The translations under genes and the position numbers were made by a program. Of a stretch of 64,000 nt of DNA, positions 44,704-57,130 are shown piece after piece. Numbering within the stretch: the stretch's first letter is position 1; every line of letters starts with the position of its first letter. The notes below the pieces were generated by a model that worked only from the letters and a program-made list of their open reading frames with translations, was not told where the DNA came from and made no database searches. The stretch spans positions 57,242,987-57,306,986 of the forward strand of contig OU744726.1 of NCBI GenBank assembly GCA_916613615.1. The letters are read 5' to 3'. The stretch is from Steromphala cineraria. Lineage: Eukaryota > Mollusca > Gastropoda > Trochida > Trochidae.

Positions 44704-44967
44704 ATATGAGATTATTTATTTGAGTTATAAACTCAACAAATTTATTAAAGGACAATCGAATTCTTAATATTTTGATACTCAAAATTTCGTATATTCTCTC
44801 ATATGATGCTAAATTATTGGACATGCATGGATATCAGGGGATAAGCTGGTGCATAACTCGTAGACTTATTTGCTGATGTAGCAGGATGAAATTAAATTTT
44901 TTATAAACTTATCACATAGAAATTTTACTATCTAGATAGTATGAGGAATGCTTTTAACCCTATCCTA

Positions 44968-45030
44968 GTGTGAGTGAATGAGTGAGTGAGTTCTTGTTTT
45001 ACGCCACCAATATTTCAGCCATTAGCGCCG
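44968..45030 (+). mobile_element. Gastropod-type dispersed repeat fragment
   Basis: GTGAGTGAATGAGTGAGTGA, then GTTTTACGCC and ATATTTCAGCC, closely resembles the start of a repeat known to me from abalone and related snails. It supports the taxonomic inference; only the head is preserved. Confidence 0.6.
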
Positions 45031-48000
45031 TGGCCTATCCTAAATGTAGGTATAAAACACTCACAATACTGATGATGGTTTATATACAACATTTACAATC
45101 CAATATCTCCAAAACATATACCAAATTTTTAAAAATATGTATAAACACCTTAGCGACTAGATAAGCATTATCTACTCTGGAAAAAGCAATAAATGAGTTA
45201 TATTTTACAAAAGTCAAAAATAGGCTGTTAAGCTTTTTTAAAGGTAACAAAACCAGAGATAGGTTATCAATTGAAAGTTGAGCATATGGATGTATTTAAC
45301 ATTACCATAAAATAATTCAGAATAAATCATGTTCAAAAGTTAACTTAAACCAAAATGAGTTCAACCACAACAATGTTGCTATAAAGAAGTCCGAAAAAGT
45401 ATATTTCAACATATTAAAGATAACTTTTTAGGTTATGATAAGCCTATTAATGCTCATTCCAAAATAGAGATAACGAAACTAGAAAAAACTTTTATTCACA
45501 TACATTTACATAAGAAAATCAGGTCGTGAAGCAAAGTCTTTGTAGTAATTTCTACAAATATGAAGTTGATTTCAGTTGTTATCAAAAACAGGAACATGAT
45601 TCAAAAGGAATTTATAGAATAGAAGTCAAAAAGTTAATTTTGAACACTGAATTGCAAAAATTTCTAGAAAGATTGTCATAAGTTCAAATGTTTACACACT
45701 CCTAACAGCCAACAAATTCAATGATCCATCCATTTATGTTTTTAACAGGTAAATTTCAGGGAATACCACTTCTGAGACCATTGATTTCTAATACAATAAA
45801 AAAAAACATAAAAATCATGTGATCAACAATAATGATTGTATTTGACAAGGAAATAATCAATATAAATGCATCCACCAATATTTACATTACAGATATATCG
45901 ACAGTGTCATAAAAATCAATATTTCTTCAAAGTATACCTTCAAAAGATTTGTAAGCTTACAAAACTTTCTTATCGTTCTTGCAGGAAATGCTTGGAGTGC
46001 AATTTCTTCTCAAAAGTAATATACAGAAGCAACTTGAACATAATTTGTATTTACAAGAAACGATTCATATTGTTTTACAATAATTTACAAAATACAATAC
46101 AATATCATATGTGCATACACTTGTAAATATGCAAACACAAAGCAAATCATTACATAAAGTCTATTTAACAAAAATATACAAGTAAAAGGTAAAAAGATTT
46201 TGGCTAATAAGTAAGTTTGTATAAACTATCTTAAACTTGATATCTTAAAAGTACAAAATTTTAAAATGTTTTGGCATCTTTTGACAAATTATCACTAATT
46301 TCCTAACTTACCTATCAAATTGATGATCTTTTTTTAATTTAGAACACTTCAGTATTGTCACAGAATTGAATACAATGATGTAATCTAAATAATTAGATAA
46401 ACAAACATAATCAAAGATTTATAGCTTTTTAACATATTGATGGATTACCTTTTAAAAATAACTACATCTAAACCTTCAAAACTTCTATCTTTAAACATTA
46501 ATAGGTCCATAGATTCATGACCTTTTCAACCAAGGCTTGAACAGAGCAATCATTACAGCATAAACATAAACTTACATGACCGAAATAATCAAAACTGCAT
46601 GTAAGGTTGTCGATCAAAGTCAATCTCAGTCAATCTGCCATTCCAACACCTTCTTATTATATCAAACATAATAAATGACCAACTAATATAATCCATCAAA
46701 AGTATTAATATGTAAGAAATTCTCGAACAGGATAAATATTTGATGATCTCTTTGTCTTTGTTTCAGTAGAATGTTGTCTCAATCATAACACCTGAAATTT
46801 GATAGCATTTATGAATACATATGATCGTTTCTTTGTCTTAGAAGTGATATCTAAGAATACTGACATTTAAATACATTCCAGATCATATTCAACAACTTAG
46901 TGTTAAAATGTAACTAAAATTAGAATATCTTTTCTTCTCTTTTTGATTCAACATGTTCATGAAGATAATTTGAATCGTAAAGATATTATTCATATGCTAA
47001 TATCAAGCTCATTTCTTAAAATACTTATTGATTCTGTTAGCTTATCTTAAGAGTTCCACCTCCTGAAGAAACTATTTTTATTGTGAAAATAATTACATAT
47101 ATATTCAAATCTTGAGTTATGGTTTGAGCAATTAGATTTAAGAATCATAGAAAAAATAATTTTCAGAAAATAATGCATGTGTAATTTTCCAGCATTACAA
47201 TACAAAGGCACAATCCTCCACATTGACCTACTAAAAGAATCAAAATGTCCACAAACAGAATCTTTCTTCAAATAACCCTCCTGTTACTTTTTGCTTCATT
47301 TGAAATTGAACACCAAACTAAAATGGAGAAATAAACATCATGAAATGTTATTGAATACAATACTCAAGCACTCAAAACAGTCAACAAAAAGCAATAAATA
47401 CAAAGTAGTAAATAGTTTAGCATATTTTAACATGAGTTGCATAAGATGGTATAATCATTAGAGTTCTTCTTACCTACTTGTTTCATCTTCATAACATATT
47501 CTCTTATGTAATAGTTCATTTCAAAATTAACTATTTGAATAAGTAAAAGCTTATGTGCATCCATGATCAAAATTAGTTTCTATTACCAACATGGATTGCA
47601 ACAACGTAATAAATTACTAGAAATTTTTTGGCAAAATCAATTACCGGGTATATGAACTCAAATTATCCTACATTTTCCTCAACCAATTGCAATATTATGA
47701 TAAATACATGAGTAGTTGTAATATAACCCTAAAACATCATCTAATTGCGTTAGATAAATCTTCAAATTATGTTTGACTGATAACTGTGTGTCATTGCCAG
47801 GTTTTCGATCATCATTGCGTTTCCAAACCTTCTGTTAGTCACTCTATGACGTTGATAAGCTCTAAAATGATACTTTCCTGCAATAGTCGATACTCCTTGA
47901 TCAGATTACTGTGTTGATGAAGTAAAGCAAATATGACCCCTGGCACTTTAAATGAATTACTGTTTCCAAGGTTCTCAGTTGTAAAACATATGGAACATCG

Positions 48001-48090
48001 CCAGTGTTTTCCTGGAAAAGGGACTAGTTAACTAATACTGTTGCACAAATATTGTACCTTTGCATATTGTTGAAGCGTTGCTGTATACTA
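45031..48090. other. No gene seen; extremely AT-rich
   Basis: Long A/T-rich tract downstream of the RING gene, with no supported exon. Confidence 0.5.
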
Positions 48091-48096
48091 TTTATT
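48091..48096 (-). terminator. Candidate poly(A) signal of the RING gene
   Basis: AATAAA on the minus strand about 560 bases past the stop codon. The region is AT-rich, so this is only a candidate. Confidence 0.35.
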
Positions 48097-48653
48097 TACA
48101 CAAGTGTAAAATATAATACACAAAGAGAAAATAAATATATCATGGGGAAAAGGCCTAGATGTCATTTACAAACTCCAGCATGAAACAAATACATAGTGGC
48201 ATAACACACGGTAGAGGATCAGTCTAAGTAGTTAACTGGTGAAGCTTCTTTGCTCTTCTTTTGTGAAGTTGAAATGATGACACTGGTGTTTCTTCGCCTG
48301 TGACCTTGAGTGGTCACTGAAGGTATCCTGTACTAGCGGGTACGGATCGAGAATCATAAGACGAGTAGATCTTATACAAACTGAAGGTATGCTTTGAGCG
48401 TATGTAGCAAAACTGCTGAAATTAAGTTGATATACATATTTCACATCTCCAATACTGACATTGGTTCATCATTCTTTCAAACAATTAAAACAACTGAACC
48501 TTTTTCTCTTCTTTCATAGAAATAGGACCTCACTAGCATAATTATCCATTTCAGTAATGAATATACAAGTGATTGTCTCTTAGCTGATATTGGCATAAGA
48601 AGTCCCAGAAAGAAGGAATCCTCAAAGGAATCTGCATGTTTCAACAAGGACGA

Positions 48654-49623
48654 TTAGTCGTCCATCAGACTGTTGAGCTCTCCTCGTATTGACGACCGTT
48701 GATTCAGGAGTCTCCGCAGTTCTGACGCAACTTGTCCAAGACGTCTGCCGAGGTCTCGAACTTCCTCTAGTTGCTCTTGGCGATGACGTTCTCGCTCAGC
48801 ATTTATGTCAAACACTTCCTGTTGACGTTGCTCTAGTTCTGATCCAAATGTTGTCATGAGAGAGTTGAGCCGCGACCGTGAGTCAGTGAGGCGTTCTCTG
48901 ATTTGAGTCAGGTTGTTGCTGACCTGTGTACGTGTGGAAGGCTGGATACGGGCCCGTGGTGGTGCTTCGATGACATGTGGTTCTGGAGAAGTCGCGGAAT
49001 TGGCATTCTGGTTTGTAGGTCTTGGGGAGTCTCTATTGATTAGAGTGGGACGTGATGTGACTCTTCGAAGTCCCCCCTGAAAGCTTGGGCGCGGAGTGAG
49101 GGGAGGTCGAGGCGTATGTACAACTCCTTCTGAACTGTCTCTACTGTCCCGACTAAGCACACTCTCTCGTCCACTCACGATGTTATTGTTGTTGCTGTCA
49201 CTCAACAAACTGACATTGTTCAGACCTCTGTTGAGGTTGTTGGATGGAAGAGATGATCTCAGATGCAGATGTCTCATAGGGAACTGGAGACCTGTTCTGC
49301 TGTGAGTTGTAGCTCTGCGTCGTATCTGTGGCAGTTCACCATCCTTACTCTCACTTTTACTGTCGCCAGTGTAATTAGTGTGCTTGTGACTACTGAGGTA
49401 GAGCAGCTGACCGGTCCACGTACAGCCCTTCATGGTACACTTCACCGCCTTCTGACCGATGCGGTCGTCCAGCTCCTGGTTGCGGTTGTAGTAGCCATTG
49501 GTGCGGCAGACTGGACACCGCGTGCGGTTGAGGTGGACCCCGCTGGTGGACCACACGTAGATGCAGGAGTGACAGTACTTGTGCTTGTTGATACACTGCA
49601 TAGTGTCCCTCAGGACCTGGTAA
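48654..49623 (-). CDS. Exon 2 of RING gene (terminal)
   Basis: It starts at the T of the split cysteine codon, carries the remaining six RING ligands, the second zinc segment, linker and coiled coil, and stops at 48656-48654 (LMDD end). Higher GC and open length contrast with the surrounding AT-rich DNA. The plus-strand open frames at 49096-49634 are shadows. Confidence 0.9.
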
Positions 49624-50760
49624 CTGCAACATGATGTTTGAATGTCAAGCTCAGTCAATTGTATCTGATAATACCAATATAGAATTCATCTTCATCTTAT
49701 TTTAGTAGTTTTGGTAATGAAGAAAAAGGGCCATCAGGTATACCGTCCTGTCATCAAGAAGGGAAAGTTGCCACACTCTCCTAAAATTTGTTCTCACATA
49801 ATGACATTATGTTAACATTCTATATCTTTATTAAAATTACAAACACACCTGCACTGTTCATAACTTGATGTTTACAAAATATGATTGTGTAAGAAATATA
49901 ATGTAAAATTGGATGAATTATTCTTTGATTCTTCTGAATACAGTAGAACACAGATAAAACGAACTCCAAAGGACCAAAGAATTTAGTTCGCTATATCCGG
50001 TGTTTGCCGCCATACATAAGGTTTTTGAGGGGACGAAAAAATTTGTTCATTATATATCCAATTGTCCGCTATATCCGAGTTCGCTATATCCTTGTTCTAC
50101 TGTACTAAGAATTGAAAGTTGTTTATTTTCAAAATGAAATGTTATTGTCAAAATGTAACTCATCAACTGGAATTATGGTACTGACTGGTTGACCTGTGCA
50201 TGTGACTAAAGTGTTAATTGATTCTCAGTGCTGACACAATATGAGTCACTGTCAGAAGCACATAACAATTGAAAGTGGAATGTTTAATTAAAACCTGATA
50301 TTTATCAAAATCCCAGTTGCAGAAGAAACATATCCTTTGAATAATGTTTCTCATAAACATTACAATAAATAATTCAACTCAAACAGTTTGATATTTTGAT
50401 GTTAATGTCATACTTCAGATTTGCATTTAAGAAAATTGAAAGGTGAAGATTTGATGTATCGTCACCTTATGAAATGCATATCTGAAGCTTGACACGATAT
50501 CAATTCTGTTGTAACAAATAAAAAGAAGAATCTAACTCAACTGAAGGAAAAGGATTTTATATGTTATGCACTACAAACCATATTGAGCATTCGAATTCGT
50601 CTTTCTCCTCCTGAGAGATGTCAGTGAAGAGATCATCAGAGTACCCCCCTGCCTTGATGGCCTCTGACCCCGCCCTCTTGGGTCTGGTGATGGGAGGGGC
50701 AGCTAAACTCAACACCGCCTCAATGAGGGCAAGGAAACTCGGCTCCGGGGGTGTGGACAT
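48654..50760 (-). CDS. RING-finger E3 ubiquitin ligase-like protein (two exons, 383 residues)
   Basis: CDS segments 50760-50579 and 49623-48654 (minus). The donor CAATATG|GTTTGT and acceptor GTTGCAG| are both phase 2; the split codon is the second RING cysteine, so only the joined reading gives CSIC. The RING is C3HC4 with ligands at C58, C61, C71, H75, C78, C81, C97, C100 (CPVC last). A second zinc-binding-like segment follows (C123, C128, H140, H142; KCTMKGCTW), resembling TRAF/NRDP1-type fingers. Residues ~150-290 are a low-complexity Ser/Asn/Arg/Pro linker. Residues ~295-383 are a charged coiled coil (RERLTDSRSRLNSL, RQQEVFDINAERER). RING proteins recruit E2-ubiquitin; the substrate is unknown and no orthologue is named. 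The ATG at 50760 has A at -3. Confidence 0.9.
49939..50104. mobile_element. TA-flanked mariner/pogo-like MITE in the RING gene intron
   Basis: Begins TACAGTAGAACACAGATAAA and ends GTTCTACTGTA, with TA at both ends. The interior shares AACGAACTCCAA, GGACCAAAGAATTTAGTTCG and TATATCCGG blocks with the copy at 33050-33227. The CAGTAGAAC terminus is of the Tigger/pogo kind. It has no coding capacity. Confidence 0.8.
50579..50760 (-). CDS. Exon 1 of RING gene
   Basis: Sixty codons from MSTPPEPS to EFECSI plus two bases. A short Ala/Leu-rich helix (FLALIEAVLSLAAPP) is followed by an acidic linker before the first RING cysteine pair. The open frame running on into WFVVHNI is intron. Confidence 0.87.
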
Positions 50761-51681
50761 TTTGTATTCTTCAGCTGAACCTCAGGTCGGAATTCCAGTC
50801 AAGCAATGTCCGACTTCCTTGGAATCCTATCTGCCATTGTTGTCAGACGTAGATTACGTTTGCTGTCTATTTTCACATATCTGGTTCGACATTTGTAGAT
50901 AAGAATCGAACGTGCAGCACTTCCACGTTCTGATAATTAATTCTACTCGTACCTCACAATATTGTATCCTCATAAAATAATGATCAAATCAATCCTGAGA
51001 CTATAAACGCCCCTGGTGACAAGTTTTCACAAAATGTCTCGCCGTCTCTCTCAGTTTCTGAGATTGCTAACCACATTCGACCTCAATCAGTCGCCTCGGC
51101 TCTGTTTACTCCTCATAGGGGTATATCGTGCTAGGTGATTTGCAAGGCCACAAAAGAGAATTCCGGGGAGATTGGCTATCAGCCAGGTAACTTCGAGTCG
51201 GATCGAATTGATTCTTTTGATCAGCTGAGTGACGATACAAATAATGCCTCATGCAATGTGATCCCCTTTTTGCACACAGGATTAACTGATATACTATTAT
51301 CTAACGCATTTGTCTTTTCCGTCATATCTTATAATATGTTATGGTACTGGTTGGTGGTTTTATGATGGACATTTATGTATTTAATTCCGATAAATTTAAG
51401 GTTCATACTTTCCAAAGGCATTTTTCCCCAGGGTTATCATAAATAACTAACACCGTAAACACAGACAAGTGCCCCCTGTCTTCGATCGGTCTTGTAAAGG
51501 GAGATAAACTGAGCTAGTGGAGTTGTCCGTTTATCACGTTTAAGATAATAAGAAATAATCTTTAAGCACCTTGGTTTATGTCCTTCGTATGACATTTAAG
51601 ATAATTAATTGTTGCAAATGCTAATGTAAAGATACGTTAAAGCCTTGATGTTGATGTTTACATTGCATGACTTAATAGTAA
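50761..51681. other. 5' flank of the RING gene; no coding sequence seen
   Basis: Presumed 5' UTR and promoter. No TATA box at a convincing distance from the ATG. Small plus-strand frames are unsupported. Confidence 0.4.
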
Positions 51682-51847
51682 TCATGAAGGGTGCCAGTGA
51701 TTTCGTAGGAGGATCGTGTTCGTAATCAACAAATCTTCAACATAAAAATCTACTTCTACGAAAACACCGTCCAATCCTCCTACGAAATCACCGAAAAATC
51801 CTCCTACGAACTGGATCCTTCTACGAAATCACCTACACCCATCATGA
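51682..51847. mobile_element. 165-bp terminal-inverted-repeat element upstream of the RING gene
   Basis: TCATGAAGGGTGCCAGTGAT at the left mirrors ATCACCTACACCCATCATGA at the right. The motif CCTACGAAATCACC recurs internally, giving several overlapping stems. No coding frame. Confidence 0.6.
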
Positions 51848-52720
51848 AGCAATCCATGTCCTATATTTGGATTAATAACACCTTTTTACTTAAAATAATT
51901 TTGAAAGAACAATAAAACATGAATTTTGTTATTAACAAACCATAACTGTTTATTAACAAATTGACAAAAGAATATTCTTTCACCTAAAAACAAAATTATC
52001 TGTCGTGATCACATCACGTAGATGTATTTTGCTTTTACCATGAGTTCTTGATTTAAAATTTTGATTATAGTAACGACTTCTATAACTTAAAAAGTACAAT
52101 TCAACTTGATGAACTTTCTGATTTGAACCCTAAAATTCAACAGTTATCGGGGTTTTTTTTATTTTATGAAAACATAACGTGTAATCAGTAAAGCAAACGT
52201 CGTTAGGCTTTTTGGTTTAAATATTTTTTTTAATTAAACGCAAGGTACCATAGTTTCTGTTTGCTTTACATGTTCACCTTCACTTGTGACATGTTTACAT
52301 CTTAAGAATCAAATGATACATTATTGGTTTTTTTTGTTAATTATATTTGAAGATCAGAAACTGCTGCATCTGTACACCTTGATTCATTTATAGAGAATTG
52401 ATGCTTAGAATTATGTAAAATCATAAAATAGATAAGATTCCATAGCATTCGCGGATCCAGATTGGATGCTGTGGGTAATATAAGGGGGGTTTGCGCACTT
52501 CACCTGAGAGAGATCAAAATATGATAATGTTGAAAGTCGTAGTTCGTAGTACATGTGTATGCTAAAAGTTACTAGTTATTTTTTAATCTATAGTTGCTAA
52601 GGTATTTTTGTCTATTATAGACGCATATTCTTTGACCCAAAGTAATCATTTTTTCCATAGTTTAAATGTGACCCATAGGACGTACTCCCCCCAAAACAAA
52701 ATCTAGTATCTGCTCCTGCA

Positions 52721-52894
52721 TATAGACTAATTTTAGCATCTCAAAGGAAGATACAGAATGCAGCTATATACTATCCAAATTGAAAGGAGCCCACTAAAGC
52801 TGTTCATTTTCAGATTAAACTGCGGCGATTTAGACTTGCTACAATGATATAGACTTGTATGGGGCTATATAGATATTTTTTTTCAGGGGCTGTT
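52721..52894 (+). mobile_element. ~175-bp interspersed repeat, copy 1
   Basis: Runs from TATAGACTAATTTTAGCATC to TTTCAGGGGCTGTT. The reverse complement is found at 62000-62176 (TAGTCTATA, GGAGCCCACT, ATGGGGCTAT blocks). No clear terminal repeats or coding frame, so the class is unknown. Confidence 0.75.
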
Positions 52895-53334
52895 GGCCCG
52901 ACTACCCTTGCATACTGTGCATAGCATACATGAGAATGATTATTTGATGTATTAATAACGGTAAGATATAGTGTCAAATACTTGACATATACAGGAATTA
53001 CCATTCTCTTAAGATTAAGTGATTCGACTTTTCAAAGCTTTTGAATGGTGTTATATGAAAAAGAACACCAAAGCTCAGTAAAGGCCTTTAACGATTAACA
53101 ATGAAACGCATCGGGTATAAGGGAAGCAACTCCTGTTATTGTTCAAAGGTTACGTGACAATGTTAGAATATTTGACATGTATTTCTTACGTACCACAAAA
53201 TTACATTTTCATTTTAGATTATCATTCATTATGATGTACTAATGATTTGGGTTTTCCATATTACCATACATCTGTTTCTTAGAATATTAACTTTAGTTTA
53301 GAGATCGTGACGTTCGAACGTTACAAGTGGTGAT

Positions 53335-53540
53335 TGCGATTATGATGGCGATGGTTTTGAGGATAATTATATTGTCGTTGATGATATGTTGGGAAGATAT
53401 TGATGATACGGTGGTGGTTGTGATGACGAAAATGTTATTATGACGACGACAACGATGATGACGATGTTGATGATGGTTGTAACGACAATGATAATGATCG
53501 TTATTGGGATAACGCTGATGATATTGGTGATGATGATTGT
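53335..53540. repeat. GAT/GAC/GTT trinucleotide-rich low-complexity tract
   Basis: Imperfect runs of GATGATG, GACGACGAC and TTGTTGTTGTT. The Ile/Thr-rich minus-strand open frame is an artefact. Confidence 0.8.
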
Positions 53541-53868
53541 TGTTGTTGTTATTATCATTAAATTAAATTAAATATTAAATAATCACGAGGCCTGTCGAAA
53601 TAGTTGTATTCAATGAAGGTTAAAATATCATGTTTGTATGTGCACACCATATCAATCTTACCTTCAATTTGAAGTCGACAGATTTTGACATGGCAACATT
53701 ATCTTTCGCAACATAGACATCAATGAAAATCCCATTTCAATCGAATATTGATAGAGGTATGCAGTACATATGAACCATATGTTGAATCCAGAAATGCACA
53801 CAAGATGGACACATATATAATATAATACATTTTGTACTAATCCGTAATTTAACAGTTTCTATCATAAT

Positions 53869-53893
53869 GGGGGGGGGGGGGGGGGGGGGGGGG
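53869..53893. repeat. 25-bp poly(G) run
   Basis: An uninterrupted G homopolymer in AT-rich DNA; length may be inexact because homopolymers are error-prone. Confidence 0.9.
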
Positions 53894-54716
53894 CGATATA
53901 TTCATTAAACAATTAATTTGAGTATAACCTATAGTGATGCTAACAACGTTACACAACATAATTATATCTATTTGGGTAATTCTTTAAAACAGATCTAGGA
54001 ATTGATTGCTTTATTTTTTTAATATATTCTTCTCCTTAAATACGACGTTAGTAGTTACTATCATATTGGTAAGGATTCTTGAAAAACACGACTTCCTTAT
54101 AGTGTTAATTCATTATCTTTGTGAAAGCCGTATGCGTTCTGTAAATGTGAATTTGGTTGTCTTAGCACAATTGTACACTTTCTTAAACAATACAAACTCA
54201 CTTTAAAAGAATTTTTTTTTAATGAGAACATTGTTTTTTCTGCCCCCCAAAAAAACCCACTTGCTCTCTAACTCAGCTTTGGGACAGTTTAGCCTTGCTG
54301 AGGCTTTGTCAACATAAGCATATCCACTGCTGGGAACTCTCTTGAGAAGATTTAGATATAAATGGCTTGTTTACGAACAATTTTACTGTCATTATATATA
54401 TTTATAGCTCAGCCAATAGTTGAAAGTAGACGAACACGCTTGAAGGAAATTTTGTTTGAATTTGTTTCTGTTCAAATTTTGTTTCAGACCTCTTGAGAAT
54501 GGCTGTCTGTCTGTTCGTGAAAATATAAAATAACAGAAATCATCTGATTATCTAAACGTTTAGATTCAGACATTGGGTGTCGCAAGCGCAAATTTGAAAT
54601 GACCTTTTTTTATCTATATTTGGATGGGGTTTATGGTCTGTGGAACCGCTCGTGTTAGAAGGAATAGAATGTGATTTCATATTAATCACATCACGTCAGA
54701 AATTACTAACAGTCTA

Positions 54717-55149
54717 ATGGGAATTCACAAGAAGAATGGCGAAAGTCACTTAAAAACCCTTACAGCAAACGTGGCAAGGCTAGCAATAAAGAAAATAAAT
54801 AAATTCAAGAAGTTTAACATAGATATAGGTAGATATATACAGAGCTCACCACCATGGACGTATAGCCGTGCGCTTGCCCTCTTCAGATGCGGAGTTGCCC
54901 CTGTACGTGTATACGAGTGTAGACTAGACCTCTAAATGACTTGAGAGGATGTATTTTATCTGTAAGGGGTGTGTGGAAGATGATTGTCTAATATTATATA
55001 GTGTCCTCTTTACAGTGATCTTACAGAAGTTCACACAGTTAAATGTAGCAGCATCTGTCGTAATCTTAATCAATGGAGCATCTGTGACGTTTATAATGTC
55101 CAATCCAGAAATTGTATTTCCATTGGACAAAACTTGCAAACTTATTTAA
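54717..55149 (+). pseudogene. Decayed non-LTR reverse-transcriptase C-terminal region
   Basis: One frame gives SRALALFRCGVAPVRV and then stops. The next frame resumes with ERMYFICKGCVEDDCLILYS and later NPEIVFPLDKTCKL. This order (a leucine/arginine-rich lead, then a Cys-rich zf-RVT-like finger with ED before the third ligand) is what follows the RT domain in many animal LINE proteins. A frameshift and intervening stops separate the pieces, and the usual histidine and final Cys-Pro are changed. It is recognised by pattern only, so confidence is moderate. Confidence 0.45.
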
Positions 55150-55830
55150 GTTAGAAATAAAAGAAATATTATACATCGATTTGTATATTGTAATTTAGAT
55201 ATTGTTCTTAATGTTTGCAGTGTGTGTGTGTCTCGTAACCCCGAATGGGTGGTTCGACAATGTATTTTATATGTATATTTTAATTTATTTCATTTTGCAT
55301 TGTACGAAGCGAGAACATAAAATGACTAGAGCTAGAGAGATCAGACGTTTTTTCTCAGGGGTGAGCAATATCTATGTACAACTTCCACTAAGTCATACTG
55401 TATTATTGACAATAAATATTTCCCAAATTATCATTTTCTAGTAGGTTTATCATATTGTTATGGGATTTATTTAATTTACTTAAATAACTGGTTGAAAAAG
55501 CATGTTGGATATCAGGTTTACCCGAACACGGCAGCGCTCATAAAATATTGTTTAGCTGCGGAGTATGGTTAGACAAGAAGAGAATGAGAAAGAGAACCAA
55601 TGTTCTATTTAACGTGTCGTATGACCACACACGCATAAGCCTGATAACGTTAGAATACTTTAGGGTTTTATTCATATACAAATATACAGGATACTGTTGA
55701 AACTTATACACGAAGGCTTGAAACGTTACATCCTGTCTCAGGGTACGAACGTTACCCTAACTCCACCAATCTGTACCCTGGGCTCAAAAGCTAGATTCGT
55801 CCGCGCGGCCCGACTTGGGATATAAGCCAA

Positions 55831-55885
55831 TCAAATCATTTTCTCGCAACCTTCTCGATAAAATTTCAACGAGAAAATGATTTGA
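55831..55885. repeat. Perfect 16-bp inverted repeat (hairpin)
   Basis: TCAAATCATTTTCTCG and CGAGAAAATGATTTGA separated by 23 bases. No flanking gene was identified, so function is unknown. Confidence 0.6.
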
Positions 55886-56887
55886 TTTGAACTTTAGTAT
55901 TCCTACAGATTTCTCATTATAGTTCTCGAAGTTTTTACCTGAGAGGGAATCATTTTACATCAATATTCCTTCCATACAGGTGTTCGTTCCGTCCTCAAAT
56001 CTATTTCGAAATTATTATTAATTATCGACATTATTCGAAAAAGGTTGTTGAATCAAATGCAAATAAGTGAACGGTGAAAAAAGATTACTGCACCTAAAAT
56101 TTTGTCACATTTCTTTTCTAAAACGAGTTAAAAGATTATTAAAACTATGGACACAGACAGGCGAGTGTTACATACGAATACACACCACTTTCCTATAAGT
56201 CAAATAAATAGTTGTGTTTGTATTAAGTAATGAACGAACTTTAGCGCAGTCAACGCATGGTTTAGAAATAAGAATGCTTAACCATCCTATAAATAAAGCA
56301 AATATGAACAGTTATGATAACTATCGGTAAAAGTCATTTGAGAATATTTGAGCGTCCATGTCATACTAAAATTACACACGAGTGGCCGGGTTAGTGTTTT
56401 TCCCAAGCAGGGCCGTTTAAAACGTGGACTCTCAAATAATGTTCTATTTATAAGCATCATTATGTGTAAGTAACTAAAGCCCAAGGAGAATATTCGTAAT
56501 AATCATAAACAGAATTTATAAACGGAATATTCCTTATAGGTCACGTGTATGTGTTATTTGGAGTGTAGTGTTTTCCCCATAAATACCGTCAAAATAATAG
56601 TTCATATAAACAGTATTGTTAGATCCATGTGGTCCCTTGAGACTTCCATTCGGATGTTGAGGATATTTAAATGTTACACGCATATCCGCGAGGCATCCAG
56701 AGCACATCGTTCCTATTTACATTCTCAAACCCTTGGGGAGTATCCTACCAAACAACCAATTAAGTGCTGTACCTAATACGGGAGCTTCATGTTTGATAGA
56801 GAACCAATTTGATTAAAGCTCTATGCAAATAGGGACATTACAAGTCTTAGAAATGAAACTGATGTCTCATAGTTCAAGGAAGTTCAT

Positions 56888-57130
56888 GCTGAAGGGACAA
56901 TGGCACATCTTTTTTTTTAAATTGCATATCTTCGATTCATTTTAAATAAATTTTGCTACACATTTTATCTTCGGGATATCCTTACTCAACCATATTTTCC
57001 GTAGTCGTATAGAAATTACCAAGCCTCGTGGGATAACTGATGACGGCCATTTAAGTGTGAACGCCCTTTAATTCTTTGCGTTTTTCGAAACTTGTAAGGT
57101 TCCTTCCCTTTAACATGGATATTGTTATGG
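56888..57130. mobile_element. Divergent relative of the TTAA MITE family
   Basis: GGGACAATGGCACATCTTTT resembles the MITE start, and GACGGCCATTTAAGTGTGAA then GCCCTTTAATTC resembles its GGCGGCCATTTTTTGTGAAC core. Boundaries are unclear and the right terminus is not visible. Confidence 0.35.

Larger units (their letters stand above)
51848..54716. other. No gene seen; repeats listed separately
   Basis: Contains the 52.7-kb interspersed repeat, the trinucleotide tract and poly(G). Confidence 0.5.

Noticed and set aside
49096..49634. Plus-strand frames opposite the RING exon
   Set aside because: The minus strand carries a complete zinc-ligand pattern and coiled coil; these are shadows.
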